This document shows positions 38,795 through 48,507 of a stretch of 64,000 nucleotides of DNA, piece by piece (within the stretch, counting starts at the first letter, position 1; each line of letters begins with the position of its first letter). Origin of the DNA: Staphylococcus equorum (GTDB taxonomy: Bacteria > Bacillota > Bacilli > Staphylococcales > Staphylococcaceae); assembly GCF_001747895.1 (NCBI RefSeq), contig NZ_LNNB01000016.1:1-64000 (forward strand), written 5' to 3'. The translations under genes were made by a program, and so were the position numbers. Below the pieces are notes generated by a model that made no database searches, was not told the origin of the DNA, and saw nothing but the letters and a program-made list of their open reading frames with translations.

Positions 38795-38983
38795 TTATAA
38801 TTGTTCATCTATCAATGTTAAAGCAATTTCTAATGCTTGAATTCTATTTTTTAATAATGTCGTTCGACTATTTGGATTTCCTTTTTGTTCTAATTGCGTT
38901 AGCGATTTTTGACATTTTGTTAAAAGCGAGCGTATTTGTTCCCTACTTTGTTGTAATTCTGTTTTTGTATACTGTTCCATCAT
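38795..38983 (-). CDS. Small conserved-looking coiled-coil protein, unknown function
   Basis: 62 aa, mostly helical and charged (SREQIRSLLTKCQKSLTQLE; LLKNRIQALEIALTLIDEQL), suggesting a small coiled coil. GGGAGAAA precedes ATGATG with good spacing, and a terminator lies after the stop, so it looks like a real gene. No family recognised; no signal peptide or TM helix. Confidence 0.5.
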   Translation of the reverse strand: MMEQYTKTELQQSREQIRSLLTKCQKSLTQLEQKGNPNSRTTLLKNRIQALEIALTLIDEQL

Positions 38984-39027
38984 TTTCTCCCACTGCTGCC
39001 TTACTAATCACAAAGTTTAAAATCAGC

Positions 39028-39528
39028 TTAAAGTTCTAAACACATTAAGTCTTCATCATAGTAAACAGTTCCATCGTATAGTGCTTTCGGCTCAGTTCCA
39101 TAACGCTTAAATCCTAACTTTTCATATAAATTAATTGCACGTTTATTTTCACTAAGCACGCATAAATTGATTGTTTTTACTGTATTTTGTTCAACCACAT
39201 AATCAATGATTTGTTGAATTAGTTGCTCAGCTATACCTTGACGTCTATATTGTGGATGACAATATACTGAAACTAAATTACCTTTATGCTTTATTTTTTC
39301 TAAAGTCTCGCTATAAAACGTCGCAATACAAACCAGTGTTGCTTCATCAAAAGCCCCTACAGTAAAATGAGTAGCTGTATTTTCTAACCTCACTTTGAAT
39401 TTCTCAATCGGAAATTCAATCTCACTAGCATAAGTAGAAGCAAAGCCATTAGGGTCTGTCTGGAGTGAATTGAGTCTTAGTAATCGATACTGTGATACAT
39501 CAGCTTCACTTAAATATCTAAAGTTCAT
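39028..39528 (-). CDS. GNAT-family N-acetyltransferase
   Basis: 166 aa. The acetyl-CoA-binding motif A is in VYCHPQYRRQGIAEQLI (about 88-104), and the C-terminal NLCVLSENKRAINLYEKLGF is the usual GNAT segment. Substrate unknown. Start ATG directly after GGCGTGATTAA. Confidence 0.8.
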   Translation of the reverse strand: MNFRYLSEADVSQYRLLRLNSLQTDPNGFASTYASEIEFPIEKFKVRLENTATHFTVGAFDEATLVCIATFYSETLEKIKHKGNLVSVYCHPQYRRQGIAEQLIQQIIDYVVEQNTVKTINLCVLSENKRAINLYEKLGFKRYGTEPKALYDGTVYYDEDLMCLEL

Positions 39529-39614
39529 TTAATCACGCCTTTCAGTCTATCGCTACAAGTATCATCATAGACCCCTAGCTCTACTTGAAGTTAGGGATCT
39601 GCACTTATATTATT

Positions 39615-40319
39615 CTATACTGGTCGTACAGTTACTTCGTTTACATTGACATGGCTCGGTTGTTGTAATGCATATATAGCTGCTTCTGCAATATCTTCAG
39701 GGTCTAATTTCTTACGTTCTCCCCAGTCCGTTTCTCCACTTAAAGGCGTATCAACCATTCCTGGTGAAATACTTGTCGCCCTAACGCCTGTCTTAGCCAA
39801 TTCTTTTTCTAAGCCTTGTGTTATCGCATGTACAGCTGCTTTTGACGCACTATATAATGTACTTTTTTTCGTTACTTCAAATCCAGAGATAGAAGCTATA
39901 TTTATAATATGACCACTTGATTGACCTAAAAACGTTGGTAACACTGCATTTATGCCATAAAGTGTTCCTTTAACATTCACATCAATCATTGCATCCCACG
40001 CTTCTACATCACCATCTGTGATTGCTGAAGACAGCATTTGACCAGCACTATTTATTAATATATCTATACGGCCAAATTTGTCTTTTGCAGTTTGGACTAA
40101 ACGCTCAACATCTTTTTTGTCTGTAATATCCACTACTAATGTCTCAACGTCTGCATTGCCTGCTGTTTGAATACGTTGGGCAGTATCGTTTAAACGTGAT
40201 TCATTACGTCCTGACAATACCACTTTCACTCCATGACTTGAAAGTACTTGCGCAATGCTTGCACCAATTCCACTACTTGCACCTGTAACAATTGCAACTT
40301 TATTTTTCAATTCAACCAT
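39615..40319 (-). CDS. Short-chain dehydrogenase/reductase
   Basis: 234 aa classical [15 protein letters not shown] (13-24) binds NAD(P), NSAG near 90, and the catalytic YSASKAA near 156-162. An Arg in SGRNES near 36-41 suggests NADP preference. Preceded by AGAGGAAG. Substrate unknown. Confidence 0.82.
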   Translation of the reverse strand: MVELKNKVAIVTGASSGIGASIAQVLSSHGVKVVLSGRNESRLNDTAQRIQTAGNADVETLVVDITDKKDVERLVQTAKDKFGRIDILINSAGQMLSSAITDGDVEAWDAMIDVNVKGTLYGINAVLPTFLGQSSGHIINIASISGFEVTKKSTLYSASKAAVHAITQGLEKELAKTGVRATSISPGMVDTPLSGETDWGERKKLDPEDIAEAAIYALQQPSHVNVNEVTVRPV

Positions 40320-40506
40320 TTATAACTTCCTCTCTTTTTAATATATGTAATTACTTCTTTATATTTCCACATTGTATCATGCAGTTGTAAGGATAAATAA
40401 ATAATTGAATTTTGGTTATCTTGTCAGATTACTTATTTCGTTATAAAGTAAGTGTGTATAATAAATATAAGTAGCAACATGTTCGATGCTTAAAGGAGGA
40501 TGGCTC

Positions 40507-40776
40507 ATGAATTTTGAAGAACGCTTAGCTAAGTTACGTGAAACAATCGGTAAAACAAGCTTTGATTTTCGATTTGAATCATTATTTGATAAAGAAGAAT
40601 GGATTAATATGAAGATACCACAGCGTAAACAATTAGAACGTGAATTTCATAAATTTATAGAACAAAACGACCATTTACGCATACCTTACACTACCGAGGA
40701 TCATATTCGTATGCGCTTGTATAATTTAGTTTATGATTACAATGAAATTAAACATAATTTTAAAGCCTATATTTGA
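40507..40776 (+). CDS. Small protein of unknown function
   Basis: 89 aa, charged and soluble. ATG 40507 follows AAAGGAGGA with 6-nt spacing; a weak in-frame start 21 bases earlier overlaps the site. TATAAT (about 40456-40461) lies upstream and a perfect terminator follows, so it is probably expressed. I recognise no domain. Rich in R/K/E with an aromatic C-terminus (YDYNEIKHNFKAYI). Confidence 0.6.
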   Translation: MNFEERLAKLRETIGKTSFDFRFESLFDKEEWINMKIPQRKQLEREFHKFIEQNDHLRIPYTTEDHIRMRLYNLVYDYNEIKHNFKAYI

Positions 40777-40824
40777 TTCCATCATACTAAGATAACGTTT
40801 TTGTTTGCACTTTATATACAATAC

Positions 40825-40866
40825 AAAAGCCTACACTACTGGATGAACAGTAAGTGTAGGCTTTTT
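40825..40866 (+). terminator. Rho-independent terminator
   Basis: AAAAGCCTACACT pairs with AGTGTAGGCTTTT with an inner CTG/CAG, ending in a T run at 40866. Confidence 0.9.
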
Positions 40867-41016
40867 AAGCTTTTAACGGACGAACGGTAAATCATGAAAG
40901 TTGATAATGGGGAGAAAATCATGCTAGAAGTTGAGTGATAACTTTCATTATTGCACAGTCATAACGAGAGATATACTCAGCTCCAAAATCACTCGATGCA
41001 CACAGTGTATAAATCA

Positions 41017-41202
41017 TTAACTAGCTACTTTTTTTGCAAGTCCATAGTTGTATAATTTCTCTGCATCAATGTAAGCGATATAATCAATACTTCTGTATCC
41101 ATCTTTAATATCATTGATAATGCCTTGGTTTACACCGGTATGCGTGTAAATATCATAACTGCTTTCATTTGAAAAAATTACTTCCTCAATTACTTTTCTC
41201 AT
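41017..41202 (-). CDS. Small HTH-like protein
   Basis: 61 aa. ATG 41202 with GGAGTG upstream; an in-frame GTG 9 bases earlier overlaps the site. The middle (THTGVNQGIINDIKDGYRSI) resembles the recognition half of small XRE-like proteins that end in AEKLYNYGL, common beside mobile or toxin-antitoxin genes in Firmicutes. No partner gene adjoins it. Possibly an orphan regulator or remnant. Confidence 0.45.
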   Translation of the reverse strand: MRKVIEEVIFSNESSYDIYTHTGVNQGIINDIKDGYRSIDYIAYIDAEKLYNYGLAKKVAS

Positions 41203-41545
41203 TATAATCACTCCGTATTTTTGCTTTCGCTAAGCTTTATCTATCTTCTACACTTTCATCATAATAGATAGTGACTTAATTTTAAAGTATTTTGTGATTT
41301 TTTTCACATAATCATCACTTTTAATCTTTTTGTATTTATTAAAATCGTTTATTAATTGACTTCTCAAATTAATTGAAGCGCTTCTTCCATTTTCATATCG
41401 TTGAAAGTATCCTTATATCATTATTTTTATAGACATACATAAGTTATAAGTTCCTTATTACGATCTTTCACAAACAGCTTTTTTATTAAAAAAATAACCT
41501 TTTTATTAAAATTTCACTTCAAACTGAATAATTTGTGAATCTTAT

Positions 41546-41569
41546 CACATTATTTCGTGAAATAATGTG
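41546..41569. promoter_or_regulatory. Perfect palindrome, candidate operator
   Basis: CACATTATTTC and GAAATAATGTG flank a GT centre. 150 bp before the HAD gene. Followed by GTATTTTTGC, so a small terminator cannot be excluded, but the low GC stem argues for an operator of an unlinked (for example RpiR- or GntR-type) regulator. Confidence 0.5.
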
Positions 41570-41607
41570 GTATTTTTGCTTTGAGCGTGATAATTTTAAT
41601 AGTGTAA

Positions 41608-41621
41608 TGTAAGCGCTTTAT
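41608..41621 (+). promoter_or_regulatory. cre-like site of the HAD-GH3 operon
   Basis: TGTAAGCGCTTTAT fits TGWAANCGNTNWCA at 12 of 14 positions. Suggests CcpA-mediated catabolite repression of the glycosidase operon. Confidence 0.55.
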
Positions 41622-41718
41622 AAATATTCCCTACGCTTAGACTAACAATGCTTTAACTATTTATTCGTAATGTTTAGATAGTTATAAATAAAAAATATTT
41701 TTGAAAGGAGCATTTAAT

Positions 41719-42564
41719 ATGATCGAAACTTTATCACAATATCAACCTAAGTTTAAGAAATTAATTTGTGTTGATTCAGATGGTTGTGCCATCGATTCAA
41801 TGACAATTAAACACGAACGTGCTTTTGGCCCTGCGCTTGTAGATGAATGGCAACTTGATGATATCAAAGAAGACGTGTTAGAGCGTTGGAATGCTTTTAA
41901 TTTATACGAAATTACAAGAGGTATCAATCGTTTTAAAGGCCTTGAAAAAATGTTGAGCGAACTTGTAGCAAAAGGATTAAACATTGAAGGTTATGAAGAT
42001 ATAAAGCATTGGGTCCAAACAACAGCATCTTTTTCCAATCCGGCTCTAGAAAAAGCAATTCAAGCCTCTCCTGAAAAGTTAGGTTTACAAAAAGCACTGT
42101 CGTGGTCACACAGTGTAAATGATCACATCAAAAACTTACCTAGTATTGGTCCTTTCGACCATGTACAACGTACGTTGAAAAATGCCTCAACGTTTGCAGA
42201 TATTGCAATCGTATCTTCCGCAAATTTATCCGCAGTTGCTTATGAATGGGAAACATATCACCTTACACCCTATTTAAGTGGCATGTTTGCTCAAGAAGCT
42301 GGTACTAAAGAATACTGTTTAGAACAATTGAAACAATTTTACAATACCGAAGATATCATCATGTTAGGTGATGCTAAAGGTGACATGGATGCTGCTCAAT
42401 CGCATGATCTTTATTTCTATCCTATTTTAGCAGGACATGAAAATCAATCATGGTTAGATTTTGATAATAAATATTTAAAATTATTTAAAGAAGGTCGATT
42501 CAATCAAGACATTCAATCATCCTTAACTACAATATTTTATAATAATTTCGAAGGAGAGAACTAA
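41719..42564 (+). CDS. HAD-superfamily hydrolase
   Basis: 281 aa. Motif I is ICVDSDGCAIDSM (about 15-27, nucleophile and acid aspartates), motif II the serine in IVSSANLS, motif IV in MLGDAKGDMDAAQ near 220-232. A helical cap lies between. ATG 41719 follows GAAAGGAG with 8-nt spacing. Four bases before a GH3 glycosidase gene on the same strand, so it probably dephosphorylates a sugar phosphate from that pathway. Substrate unproven. Confidence 0.75.
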   Translation: MIETLSQYQPKFKKLICVDSDGCAIDSMTIKHERAFGPALVDEWQLDDIKEDVLERWNAFNLYEITRGINRFKGLEKMLSELVAKGLNIEGYEDIKHWVQTTASFSNPALEKAIQASPEKLGLQKALSWSHSVNDHIKNLPSIGPFDHVQRTLKNASTFADIAIVSSANLSAVAYEWETYHLTPYLSGMFAQEAGTKEYCLEQLKQFYNTEDIIMLGDAKGDMDAAQSHDLYFYPILAGHENQSWLDFDNKYLKLFKEGRFNQDIQSSLTTIFYNNFEGEN

Positions 42565-42568
42565 GTTT

Positions 42569-44293
42569 ATGGCAAAAGTAAATTTAAAAGCAACACCTTA
42601 TAATTTAGATGACGAACAAATTTCATGGGTAGAACGTACACTAGGAAATTTATCAGACGAAGAAAAAATTGGACAACTCTTTTTTAATTTATTTTCTTTA
42701 GAAGGCGGGAAGAAGTTTCATGATGCTGACTTAACAAATAAAGAAGTCTTAGAACGTTTCCACATTGGTGGTGCACGTTATGAAGGCGGGAATAAAGAAG
42801 ATGTACAAAATTTACTCAATGATTTACAAAAACACACAAAAGTTCCAGTCTTAGTAGCCGCAAACTGTGATTCAGGTGGTAACGGGGCTTGTAAAGATGG
42901 CACCTACATCGCAAGTGCTGCACAATGTGAAGCAGCACAAGACACAAAAGTCGCTTATAATGCTGGCCTCGTATCAGCACGTGAATCTTCAGCTTTAGGC
43001 GTACATATTAATTTCGATCCATGTGTAGATATTTTGCAAAATTGGCGAAATACAATAGTGAACACACGTGCATACGGGACAGATGCAGAAACAGTTATAA
43101 AATATTCTAGCGCTTTTATAGATGGTTTTAATTCTGAACGCGATATGATTACTTGTATCAAGCACTTCCCAGGAGATGGTACTGAGGAACGTGACCAACA
43201 TCTCGTACTTGGTGTGAATGAATTATCAACACAAGAATGGGATGATAGTTTCGGCAAAGTTTATCAACATCATATCGATCGTGGCGTTCAAATGATTATG
43301 GCAGGTCATATTGCACAACCCGCTTATTCTAAAAAATTAAATCCATCGCTTGAAGATAAAGATATCTTACCTGCTACACTCGCACCCGAATTAATTACAG
43401 GCTTATTAAAAGAAGACTTAAACTTCAATGGATTAGTTGTTACGGATGCTAGCCATATGTTAGGTATGACCGCTGCAATGCGTCGTGAAGACTATGTGCC
43501 ACAAGCTATTGCTGCCGGCTGTGATATGTTCTTATTCTTCAATGATTTAGAAGAAGATTATCAATTTATGTTAAATGGTTATAACAAAGGTATTATCACT
43601 GAGGAGCGTTTAAATGATGCAGTACGTCGCATTTTAGGACTTAAAGCTCAAATGAATTTGCATAAACAACAAGCAGAGGGTACGCTGATCCGCTCACAAG
43701 AAGATTTAGCTATTATTGGTTGTGATGAACATTTAGCAATGCGTGCTGAAGCTGCTGACTTAGGTATCACTTTAGTTAAAAACACTTTAGATCAATTACC
43801 GATTCGACCTGAAACGCATAAGAATATTCAGTTATATATTATCGAAGGTGAAAAAGATGGTATCTATAAATCTTCGAACAATGTAGAAGAAGATATTATT
43901 CAAGAATTAGAATCACGCGGTTTCCATGTGACATTGAACGATGGCTCTACACGAGTTAAAGGCAAAACGCTAGACTATCGTGAAAAAGTGGATGCAGCAC
44001 TTGTCTTCGCAAACATTATTGGTTACGCTGCTGAAAATAATTACCGTATTAAATGGGGTACTGCCATGAGTAATGAAATTCCTTGGTATGTACATGAAGT
44101 CCCAACAGTATTTGTCTCTTTAAACTTCACAACGCATCTACACGATGCAACAATGGTCAAAGCTTATATTAACGCATATCATTCGAACCCAGAAACAATC
44201 AAACAAACAGTAGACAAAATCATGGGTGAAAGTGAATTCAAAGGTACGCATAACGACTTAGTTTGGACAGATAAATGGCAAGCAAAATTATAA
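42569..44293 (+). CDS. GH3 glycoside hydrolase, NagZ-like beta-N-acetylhexosaminidase
   Basis: 574 aa, no signal peptide. The GH3 barrel has CIKHFPGDGTEERDQH (about 196-211): the Lys-His pair and the Asp-His dyad used as general acid in NagZ. The nucleophile aspartate is about 296 in VVTDASHMLGM. A second domain (about 380-574) extends it beyond E. coli NagZ (341), as in Gram-positive members. The dyad favours N-acetylglucosaminide substrates over beta-glucosides. Follows the HAD gene; probably cytosolic muropeptide or amino-sugar turnover. Confidence 0.75.
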   Translation: MAKVNLKATPYNLDDEQISWVERTLGNLSDEEKIGQLFFNLFSLEGGKKFHDADLTNKEVLERFHIGGARYEGGNKEDVQNLLNDLQKHTKVPVLVAANCDSGGNGACKDGTYIASAAQCEAAQDTKVAYNAGLVSARESSALGVHINFDPCVDILQNWRNTIVNTRAYGTDAETVIKYSSAFIDGFNSERDMITCIKHFPGDGTEERDQHLVLGVNELSTQEWDDSFGKVYQHHIDRGVQMIMAGHIAQPAYSKKLNPSLEDKDILPATLAPELITGLLKEDLNFNGLVVTDASHMLGMTAAMRREDYVPQAIAAGCDMFLFFNDLEEDYQFMLNGYNKGIITEERLNDAVRRILGLKAQMNLHKQQAEGTLIRSQEDLAIIGCDEHLAMRAEAADLGITLVKNTLDQLPIRPETHKNIQLYIIEGEKDGIYKSSNNVEEDIIQELESRGFHVTLNDGSTRVKGKTLDYREKVDAALVFANIIGYAAENNYRIKWGTAMSNEIPWYVHEVPTVFVSLNFTTHLHDATMVKAYINAYHSNPETIKQTVDKIMGESEFKGTHNDLVWTDKWQAKL

Positions 44294-44360
44294 TAATAAG
44301 TAAGTTTTATATATTAGATTGTTGAAATATTTTTAAGAACATAAATACTTATCAACGACT

Positions 44361-44396
44361 AAAAGGGATTTTCCAATTACGGAAAATCCCTTTTAT
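44361..44396 (+). terminator. Terminator of the HAD-GH3 operon
   Basis: AAAAGGGATTTTCC (44361-44374) pairs perfectly with GGAAAATCCCTTTT (44381-44394) over a 6-nt loop. Confidence 0.9.
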
Positions 44397-44398
44397 AT

Positions 44399-44518
44399 TT
44401 GTCGACAAAGCCTCACGATTTTGTTGGCATTTTTTGTGCACGCTTTCTATGAGTACAGCCTCAGCCTTGTATGCTTCGGCTAGTACTTTATTAACTCATC
44501 AGGAGTCGGACCAAATCA
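44399..44518 (+). repeat. Dispersed intergenic repeat, copy A
   Basis: Begins with a terminator-like stem (TGTCGACAAA / TTTGTTGGCA, then T6) and continues GTGCACGCTTT, ACAGCCTCAGC, CTTCGGCTAGTACTTTATT, TCAGGAGTCGGACC. The same element occurs inverted at 51421-51537; its first third is also recognisable inverted at about 4009-4062. Confidence 0.8.
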
Positions 44519-44668
44519 CTGCCACTTTTCAAACAAAAATAATACATAAATTAAGCAATGGTGGTGTAATATTAACTAAACTAATAGTTAATATATATCA
44601 AATGAAGTGATTTTTATATCGGAATTCGTTCATAATAATCACTTATTACGTAAAGTCGTTAGCAAAAC

Positions 44669-44706
44669 GAACCCCCTACGGATGCATCGTCCATCGTAGA
44701 GGGTTC
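44669..44706 (-). terminator. Terminator of the beta-glucuronidase gene
   Basis: GAACCC at 44669 and CTACG pair with CGTAG and GGGTTC (44695-44706), one bulge. On the minus strand a T-rich stretch (GTTTTGC) follows. The rest of 44519-44668 is AT-rich with nothing recognisable. Confidence 0.65.
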
Positions 44707-44737
44707 TAAGTTTAAACTTCATTATGAATCCTATGTG

Positions 44738-46531
44738 TTAATTTTTATATCCAAAGTCTGGAATGTTGTCCCAACGTTTTTTGAAATAATGTGCGACTGC
44801 TTTCGGTCTTCTCTCACGTGTGAAGATACCTTTTTTATTTCCTTGCACTCTAATAATTCCACTGGATGTTTCAAAGTCAGCAAAGTTCCATGTTTGTTCA
44901 CCTATAAACTGCGGATAGTGATCTATAACTTCATGATTGGCTTCATAATAACGTATTTGATATTCTTCCGTAAATAACTCATCATTAATTGCGTGCATCC
45001 CCGCTATTGTATCTGCGCCGTATTCTGTGAACATAATTGGCTTACCTGGTTGTCTCTCTGTCCAACCATCTAACTCTGCTTTTAATGCTTCTTTAGCTGC
45101 TTCTAAATCGCCAGACTGTGTATACCAACCGTAATATCGATTTAAGCACAGCACATCAACTAAATCTTGTACTTCACATGTATCTGGTTGTGACGTGAGA
45201 ATTGTCACAATCGTTACCGGTCGTTGTTGTGGATCACATGCTCTAGCTAAGTTCACTAAAGGCTCAAAGTATGCTTTAGCACCTTCTTCAGTAGACGCCG
45301 GTTCATTAGCAACAGACCACATTACTACACATGCATGATTCTTATCACGTTCAATCAAACCTTTAATTACCGCTTCATGTGCTGCTTTTGTACCAATTTC
45401 CTTAAATGTATCTCGCGTTGTACTACCAGATAAAATAGCACTAAAGTTTAAGTGCACACCTACTGCGGTCGTCTCATCAATGATGACGATTCCTTGTTCA
45501 TCTGCTAAGCGCATCATTTCTTCTGAATATGGATAATGTGACGTTCTAAATGAATTGGCACCAATCCATTTCATCAAATTGAAATCTAATACATTTGTAA
45601 CTTCATTCATACCACGTCCACTATAATAAGCATCTTCATGTTTACCAAAGCCTTTAAAGTAAAATGGCTCTCCATTAATTAAAAATTGCCCATCTGTTAC
45701 TTCTACAGAACGAATACCGAAACGTTCCGCATACATATCAATGACTTGGTCATTATCTAACAATGTCACTTCTAGATGATATAAGTAGGCATTTAAGGGT
45801 TGCCATAGATGAGGATGCTCTACTTCTATCATTCCTTCTGCACCTGATGTTTCAGCAACAATATTATCTTCTTCGTCTCGCAACTTAACTGCTATTGTAG
45901 GTACTGCTTCATTCGTTGTGACTTTATATTTTATATTAGCTCGATCTGTTAATACTTCTGGTACAATTTCAATATCTTGTATAAATACTTTAGGCGTCGT
46001 ATATATTTTTACAGGTCTATGCAATCCTGCGTAATTAAAGAAGTCAAAGTTTGGTGAATTTTTCTTAATTATTTTACCATCTTTACCAATCGTTTCACTG
46101 TATTCACCAACTGGCAAAGTGGTTTCATCTAAAATATTATTCACGCAAACTGTTAAACGATGTTGACCAGAACCAAATTTCGAATCGATGTCAACTTCAA
46201 ATGGTAAGAAACCACCTTGATGTGATGTTACTTCTTTACCATCTATATATACAGTTGCTTTATGTGTTGCGGAACCAAATCTTAATACAATACGTTCGTT
46301 TCTCAACACGTTAGGTATTGTAAATGTTCTTTCATACCAAACATTGCCTACATGATTACGAATATCTGAAGTAACACCTTGGTCATTATATGATCCTGGC
46401 ACTGCCATAACTAATTCCGTATTTAATGGTCGTGTCACATCAATTTGATCATCTACACCTTCTAATTTAAAGTCCCAGATACCATTTAAATCAATGATAC
46501 TTCTATTTTCGTTTATCGCTGGATATAACAT
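44738..46531 (-). CDS. uidA: Beta-glucuronidase (GH2)
   Basis: 597 aa (E. coli UidA 603). Sugar-binding, immunoglobulin-like and barrel domains in order. Acid/base Glu410 in SVANEP, nucleophile Glu503 in FTEYGAD, and the glucuronate-selective pair Asn565/Lys567 in [10 protein letters not shown], matching E. coli Glu413, Glu504, Asn566 and Lys568. That N-x-K pair separates it from beta-galactosidases. No signal peptide: cytoplasmic. RBS GGAAGGAG. Downstream of a GPH transporter that would bring in the glucuronide. Confidence 0.94.
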   Translation of the reverse strand: MLYPAINENRSIIDLNGIWDFKLEGVDDQIDVTRPLNTELVMAVPGSYNDQGVTSDIRNHVGNVWYERTFTIPNVLRNERIVLRFGSATHKATVYIDGKEVTSHQGGFLPFEVDIDSKFGSGQHRLTVCVNNILDETTLPVGEYSETIGKDGKIIKKNSPNFDFFNYAGLHRPVKIYTTPKVFIQDIEIVPEVLTDRANIKYKVTTNEAVPTIAVKLRDEEDNIVAETSGAEGMIEVEHPHLWQPLNAYLYHLEVTLLDNDQVIDMYAERFGIRSVEVTDGQFLINGEPFYFKGFGKHEDAYYSGRGMNEVTNVLDFNLMKWIGANSFRTSHYPYSEEMMRLADEQGIVIIDETTAVGVHLNFSAILSGSTTRDTFKEIGTKAAHEAVIKGLIERDKNHACVVMWSVANEPASTEEGAKAYFEPLVNLARACDPQQRPVTIVTILTSQPDTCEVQDLVDVLCLNRYYGWYTQSGDLEAAKEALKAELDGWTERQPGKPIMFTEYGADTIAGMHAINDELFTEEYQIRYYEANHEVIDHYPQFIGEQTWNFADFETSSGIIRVQGNKKGIFTRERRPKAVAHYFKKRWDNIPDFGYKN

Positions 46532-46574
46532 GATTTAACTCCTTCCATAACAGTTCAATTATATTAGAAATGTA

Positions 46575-47978
46575 TTATAATTCTTCTCTAAGTGCTAATT
46601 CTTTAACAATTTGTTTATGTCTATGGTCAGTTAATGGATACGCAAAGAAGAACAATATCACTGCAATTAAACAAAGTGATCCAGGTACAATAAAGAATAA
46701 TACTTTTAATCCTGTCATTGTCTCAGCTGATTGGGCTGCTTGTGGCACATAACCAATGAGTGTTAAAGCTAAACCTGGTAGGAAACCAGCTAACCCTTGT
46801 GATATTTTTCTAGTAAAGCTGTAACTCGCATAAATAATACCTTCTGATCTAATACCTGATTGCCATTGGCCATATTCTACAACGTCCGCAATAAACGCCC
46901 ATGTCACTGTATTTGGAATAACTAAGAATAATGAGGCAATTGAATTAACAATTAAGAATAGTACTACGTGTTCTGAGAAAAACATAAAGTTTATAAATTG
47001 GAATACAACGAATCCAGATACACCGATAACTGCTGTCATTTTCTTACCAACTCTTTTACTTAAAAATGTAGTTAAGAATAATGCCGGTACTAACACAATG
47101 ATGTTTAATGTACTCACCACGCCGACTAAGTTAGCTTCACCTAAAACATATTGGAAGTAATATAGTTGCGATGATTGTTGTAAGAATAATGCTGTAATCG
47201 TTAATAATGTATATAATGCTAAAATGATAAATGGTCTATTTTTCAATAAATTAAAAAACGCTTTACGACCAATACCTTTTTCTTTTGGTTTTTCTACTGT
47301 ATGACGTTCCTTAACGCCTTTGTAACACAACATATGGAACGTTACACCAAAGATTGCAAGTATACCTACTACAACTGGATAACCCAATTCATGACTTGGA
47401 AATAGACTAACTAATGGGATAACTACGATTCCCGAAATAAACATAGCCCCTTGTGAACCTAAGTTACGGAACACTGATAATTGCGTACGATCATCTGCAT
47501 TAATTGTCATAGATGCTGATAATGAACCATATGGAATATTCACAAATGAATATGCTGCGTTAAATAACAAGTATGTTCCAAATGCCCATATTATTTTCCC
47601 AGTTTGGCTAATATCTGGCGACATAAAGGTTAAAACTGTAAGTAAGGCGAGCGGTATCGTACCGTACAAAATAAAAGGCTTGAATTTACCACGTTTAGCA
47701 AAGTTCCTTTGATTATCTACTAAAGTCCCCACTCCAGTATCTACAAAGGCATCAAAGAACTTCGCAACAAGAAAAACAGCTCCCGCAACTACTGACGGTA
47801 TGCCTAAAATATCTGTATAGAATAACAATAAGTAAATTTGTCCCATATCAAACATTAAGCCATTACCTAAATCTCCAAATCCATACGCAAGTTTTTCTTT
47901 GAATTTTAATCTTGGTGATTGAATTTCTTTAAAACTCTTTAACTTACTATTTGCCGGTTTTAATTTTGCTGTAACCAT
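46575..47978 (-). CDS. uidB: GPH-family glycoside:cation symporter, probable glucuronide transporter
   Basis: 467 aa, about 12 TM helices. GPH features include KLAYGFGDLGNGLMFDMGQ near 29-47 and VDTGVGTLVDNQRNF near 95-109. The gene lies 43 bp upstream of uidA on the same strand, as uidB does beside uidA in E. coli. Substrate assignment is by context. A cre site and two inverted repeats precede it. Confidence 0.8.
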   Translation of the reverse strand: MVTAKLKPANSKLKSFKEIQSPRLKFKEKLAYGFGDLGNGLMFDMGQIYLLLFYTDILGIPSVVAGAVFLVAKFFDAFVDTGVGTLVDNQRNFAKRGKFKPFILYGTIPLALLTVLTFMSPDISQTGKIIWAFGTYLLFNAAYSFVNIPYGSLSASMTINADDRTQLSVFRNLGSQGAMFISGIVVIPLVSLFPSHELGYPVVVGILAIFGVTFHMLCYKGVKERHTVEKPKEKGIGRKAFFNLLKNRPFIILALYTLLTITALFLQQSSQLYYFQYVLGEANLVGVVSTLNIIVLVPALFLTTFLSKRVGKKMTAVIGVSGFVVFQFINFMFFSEHVVLFLIVNSIASLFLVIPNTVTWAFIADVVEYGQWQSGIRSEGIIYASYSFTRKISQGLAGFLPGLALTLIGYVPQAAQSAETMTGLKVLFFIVPGSLCLIAVILFFFAYPLTDHRHKQIVKELALREEL

Positions 47979-48000
47979 GCTGATAACCTCTTTCCACTAT

Positions 48001-48068
48001 AGAAACGTTCCTGACTACACTTTAGTGTTTAATCGTTTCTTAGTATGTATTAGTGATTGTTACAATCA
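48001..48068 (-). promoter_or_regulatory. Inverted repeats upstream of uidB, candidate regulator sites
   Basis: AGAAACG (48001-48007) and CGTTTCT (48034-48040) form one inverted repeat; TGATTGT-T-ACAATCA (48054-48068) is a 15-bp palindrome. Either could bind the AraC-type regulator encoded next or an unlinked repressor. The remaining gap to 48507 is AT-rich without a gene. Confidence 0.4.
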
Positions 48069-48091
48069 ATCGATAATAAGACACACAATGA

Positions 48092-48105
48092 TGTAAGCGT
48101 TTTCT
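48092..48105. promoter_or_regulatory. cre site of the uidBA operon
   Basis: TGTAAGCGTTTTCT matches TGWAANCGNTNWCA at 13 of 14 positions. Located 114 bp before uidB, consistent with catabolite control by CcpA. Confidence 0.65.
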
Positions 48106-48507
48106 TATATCGTTAAAAATTTTTATCCCCATAAATTAAACTGTTTTTGAAGTCGATAGTGACATATCGCTCACCCTTATTTATAGGAATCTTAACTTTA
48201 TTATATTTTTAAATACAGAACAGTCAACATTAAAATAACAACGTTGTTATAAAATGAATTTCACTTAATTAATACATCGTAAGTGTAGGTGATTCACAAA
48301 CTCTGTAACTACAGCTTCTTTTTGACATATAAACTTAGCTGTTCTTTTTGGTTTGCCTGCAATTCATTTTTTAAATATATGTTGTAAACTTGTACGTTAA
48401 ACAATGATTTTACATCATAATTATCATTTTATTGATATTTTTAATAATATATTCACTAAAAATGAAAGATTTAAAGCCTTTTTTCTAATTTTCTATACTT
48501 CATTATC

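Larger units (their letters stand above)
41203..41718 (+). promoter_or_regulatory. 515-bp regulatory gap before the HAD-GH3 operon
   Basis: AT-rich, no gene seen. It contains a perfect 11-bp-arm palindrome (41546-41569) and a cre-like site (41608-41621), listed separately. The region 41470-41520 has repeated TTTTTATTAAAA motifs. It probably holds the promoters of both the small HTH-like gene (minus) and the HAD-GH3 operon (plus). Confidence 0.5.

Noticed and set aside
42955..43257. Minus-strand ORFs inside the GH3 gene
   Set aside because: Antisense to conserved catalytic motifs; no independent signals.
44735..44977. 80-aa plus-strand ORF at the end of uidA
   Set aside because: Antisense to the beta-glucuronidase C-terminus including the N-x-K motif region; not coding.
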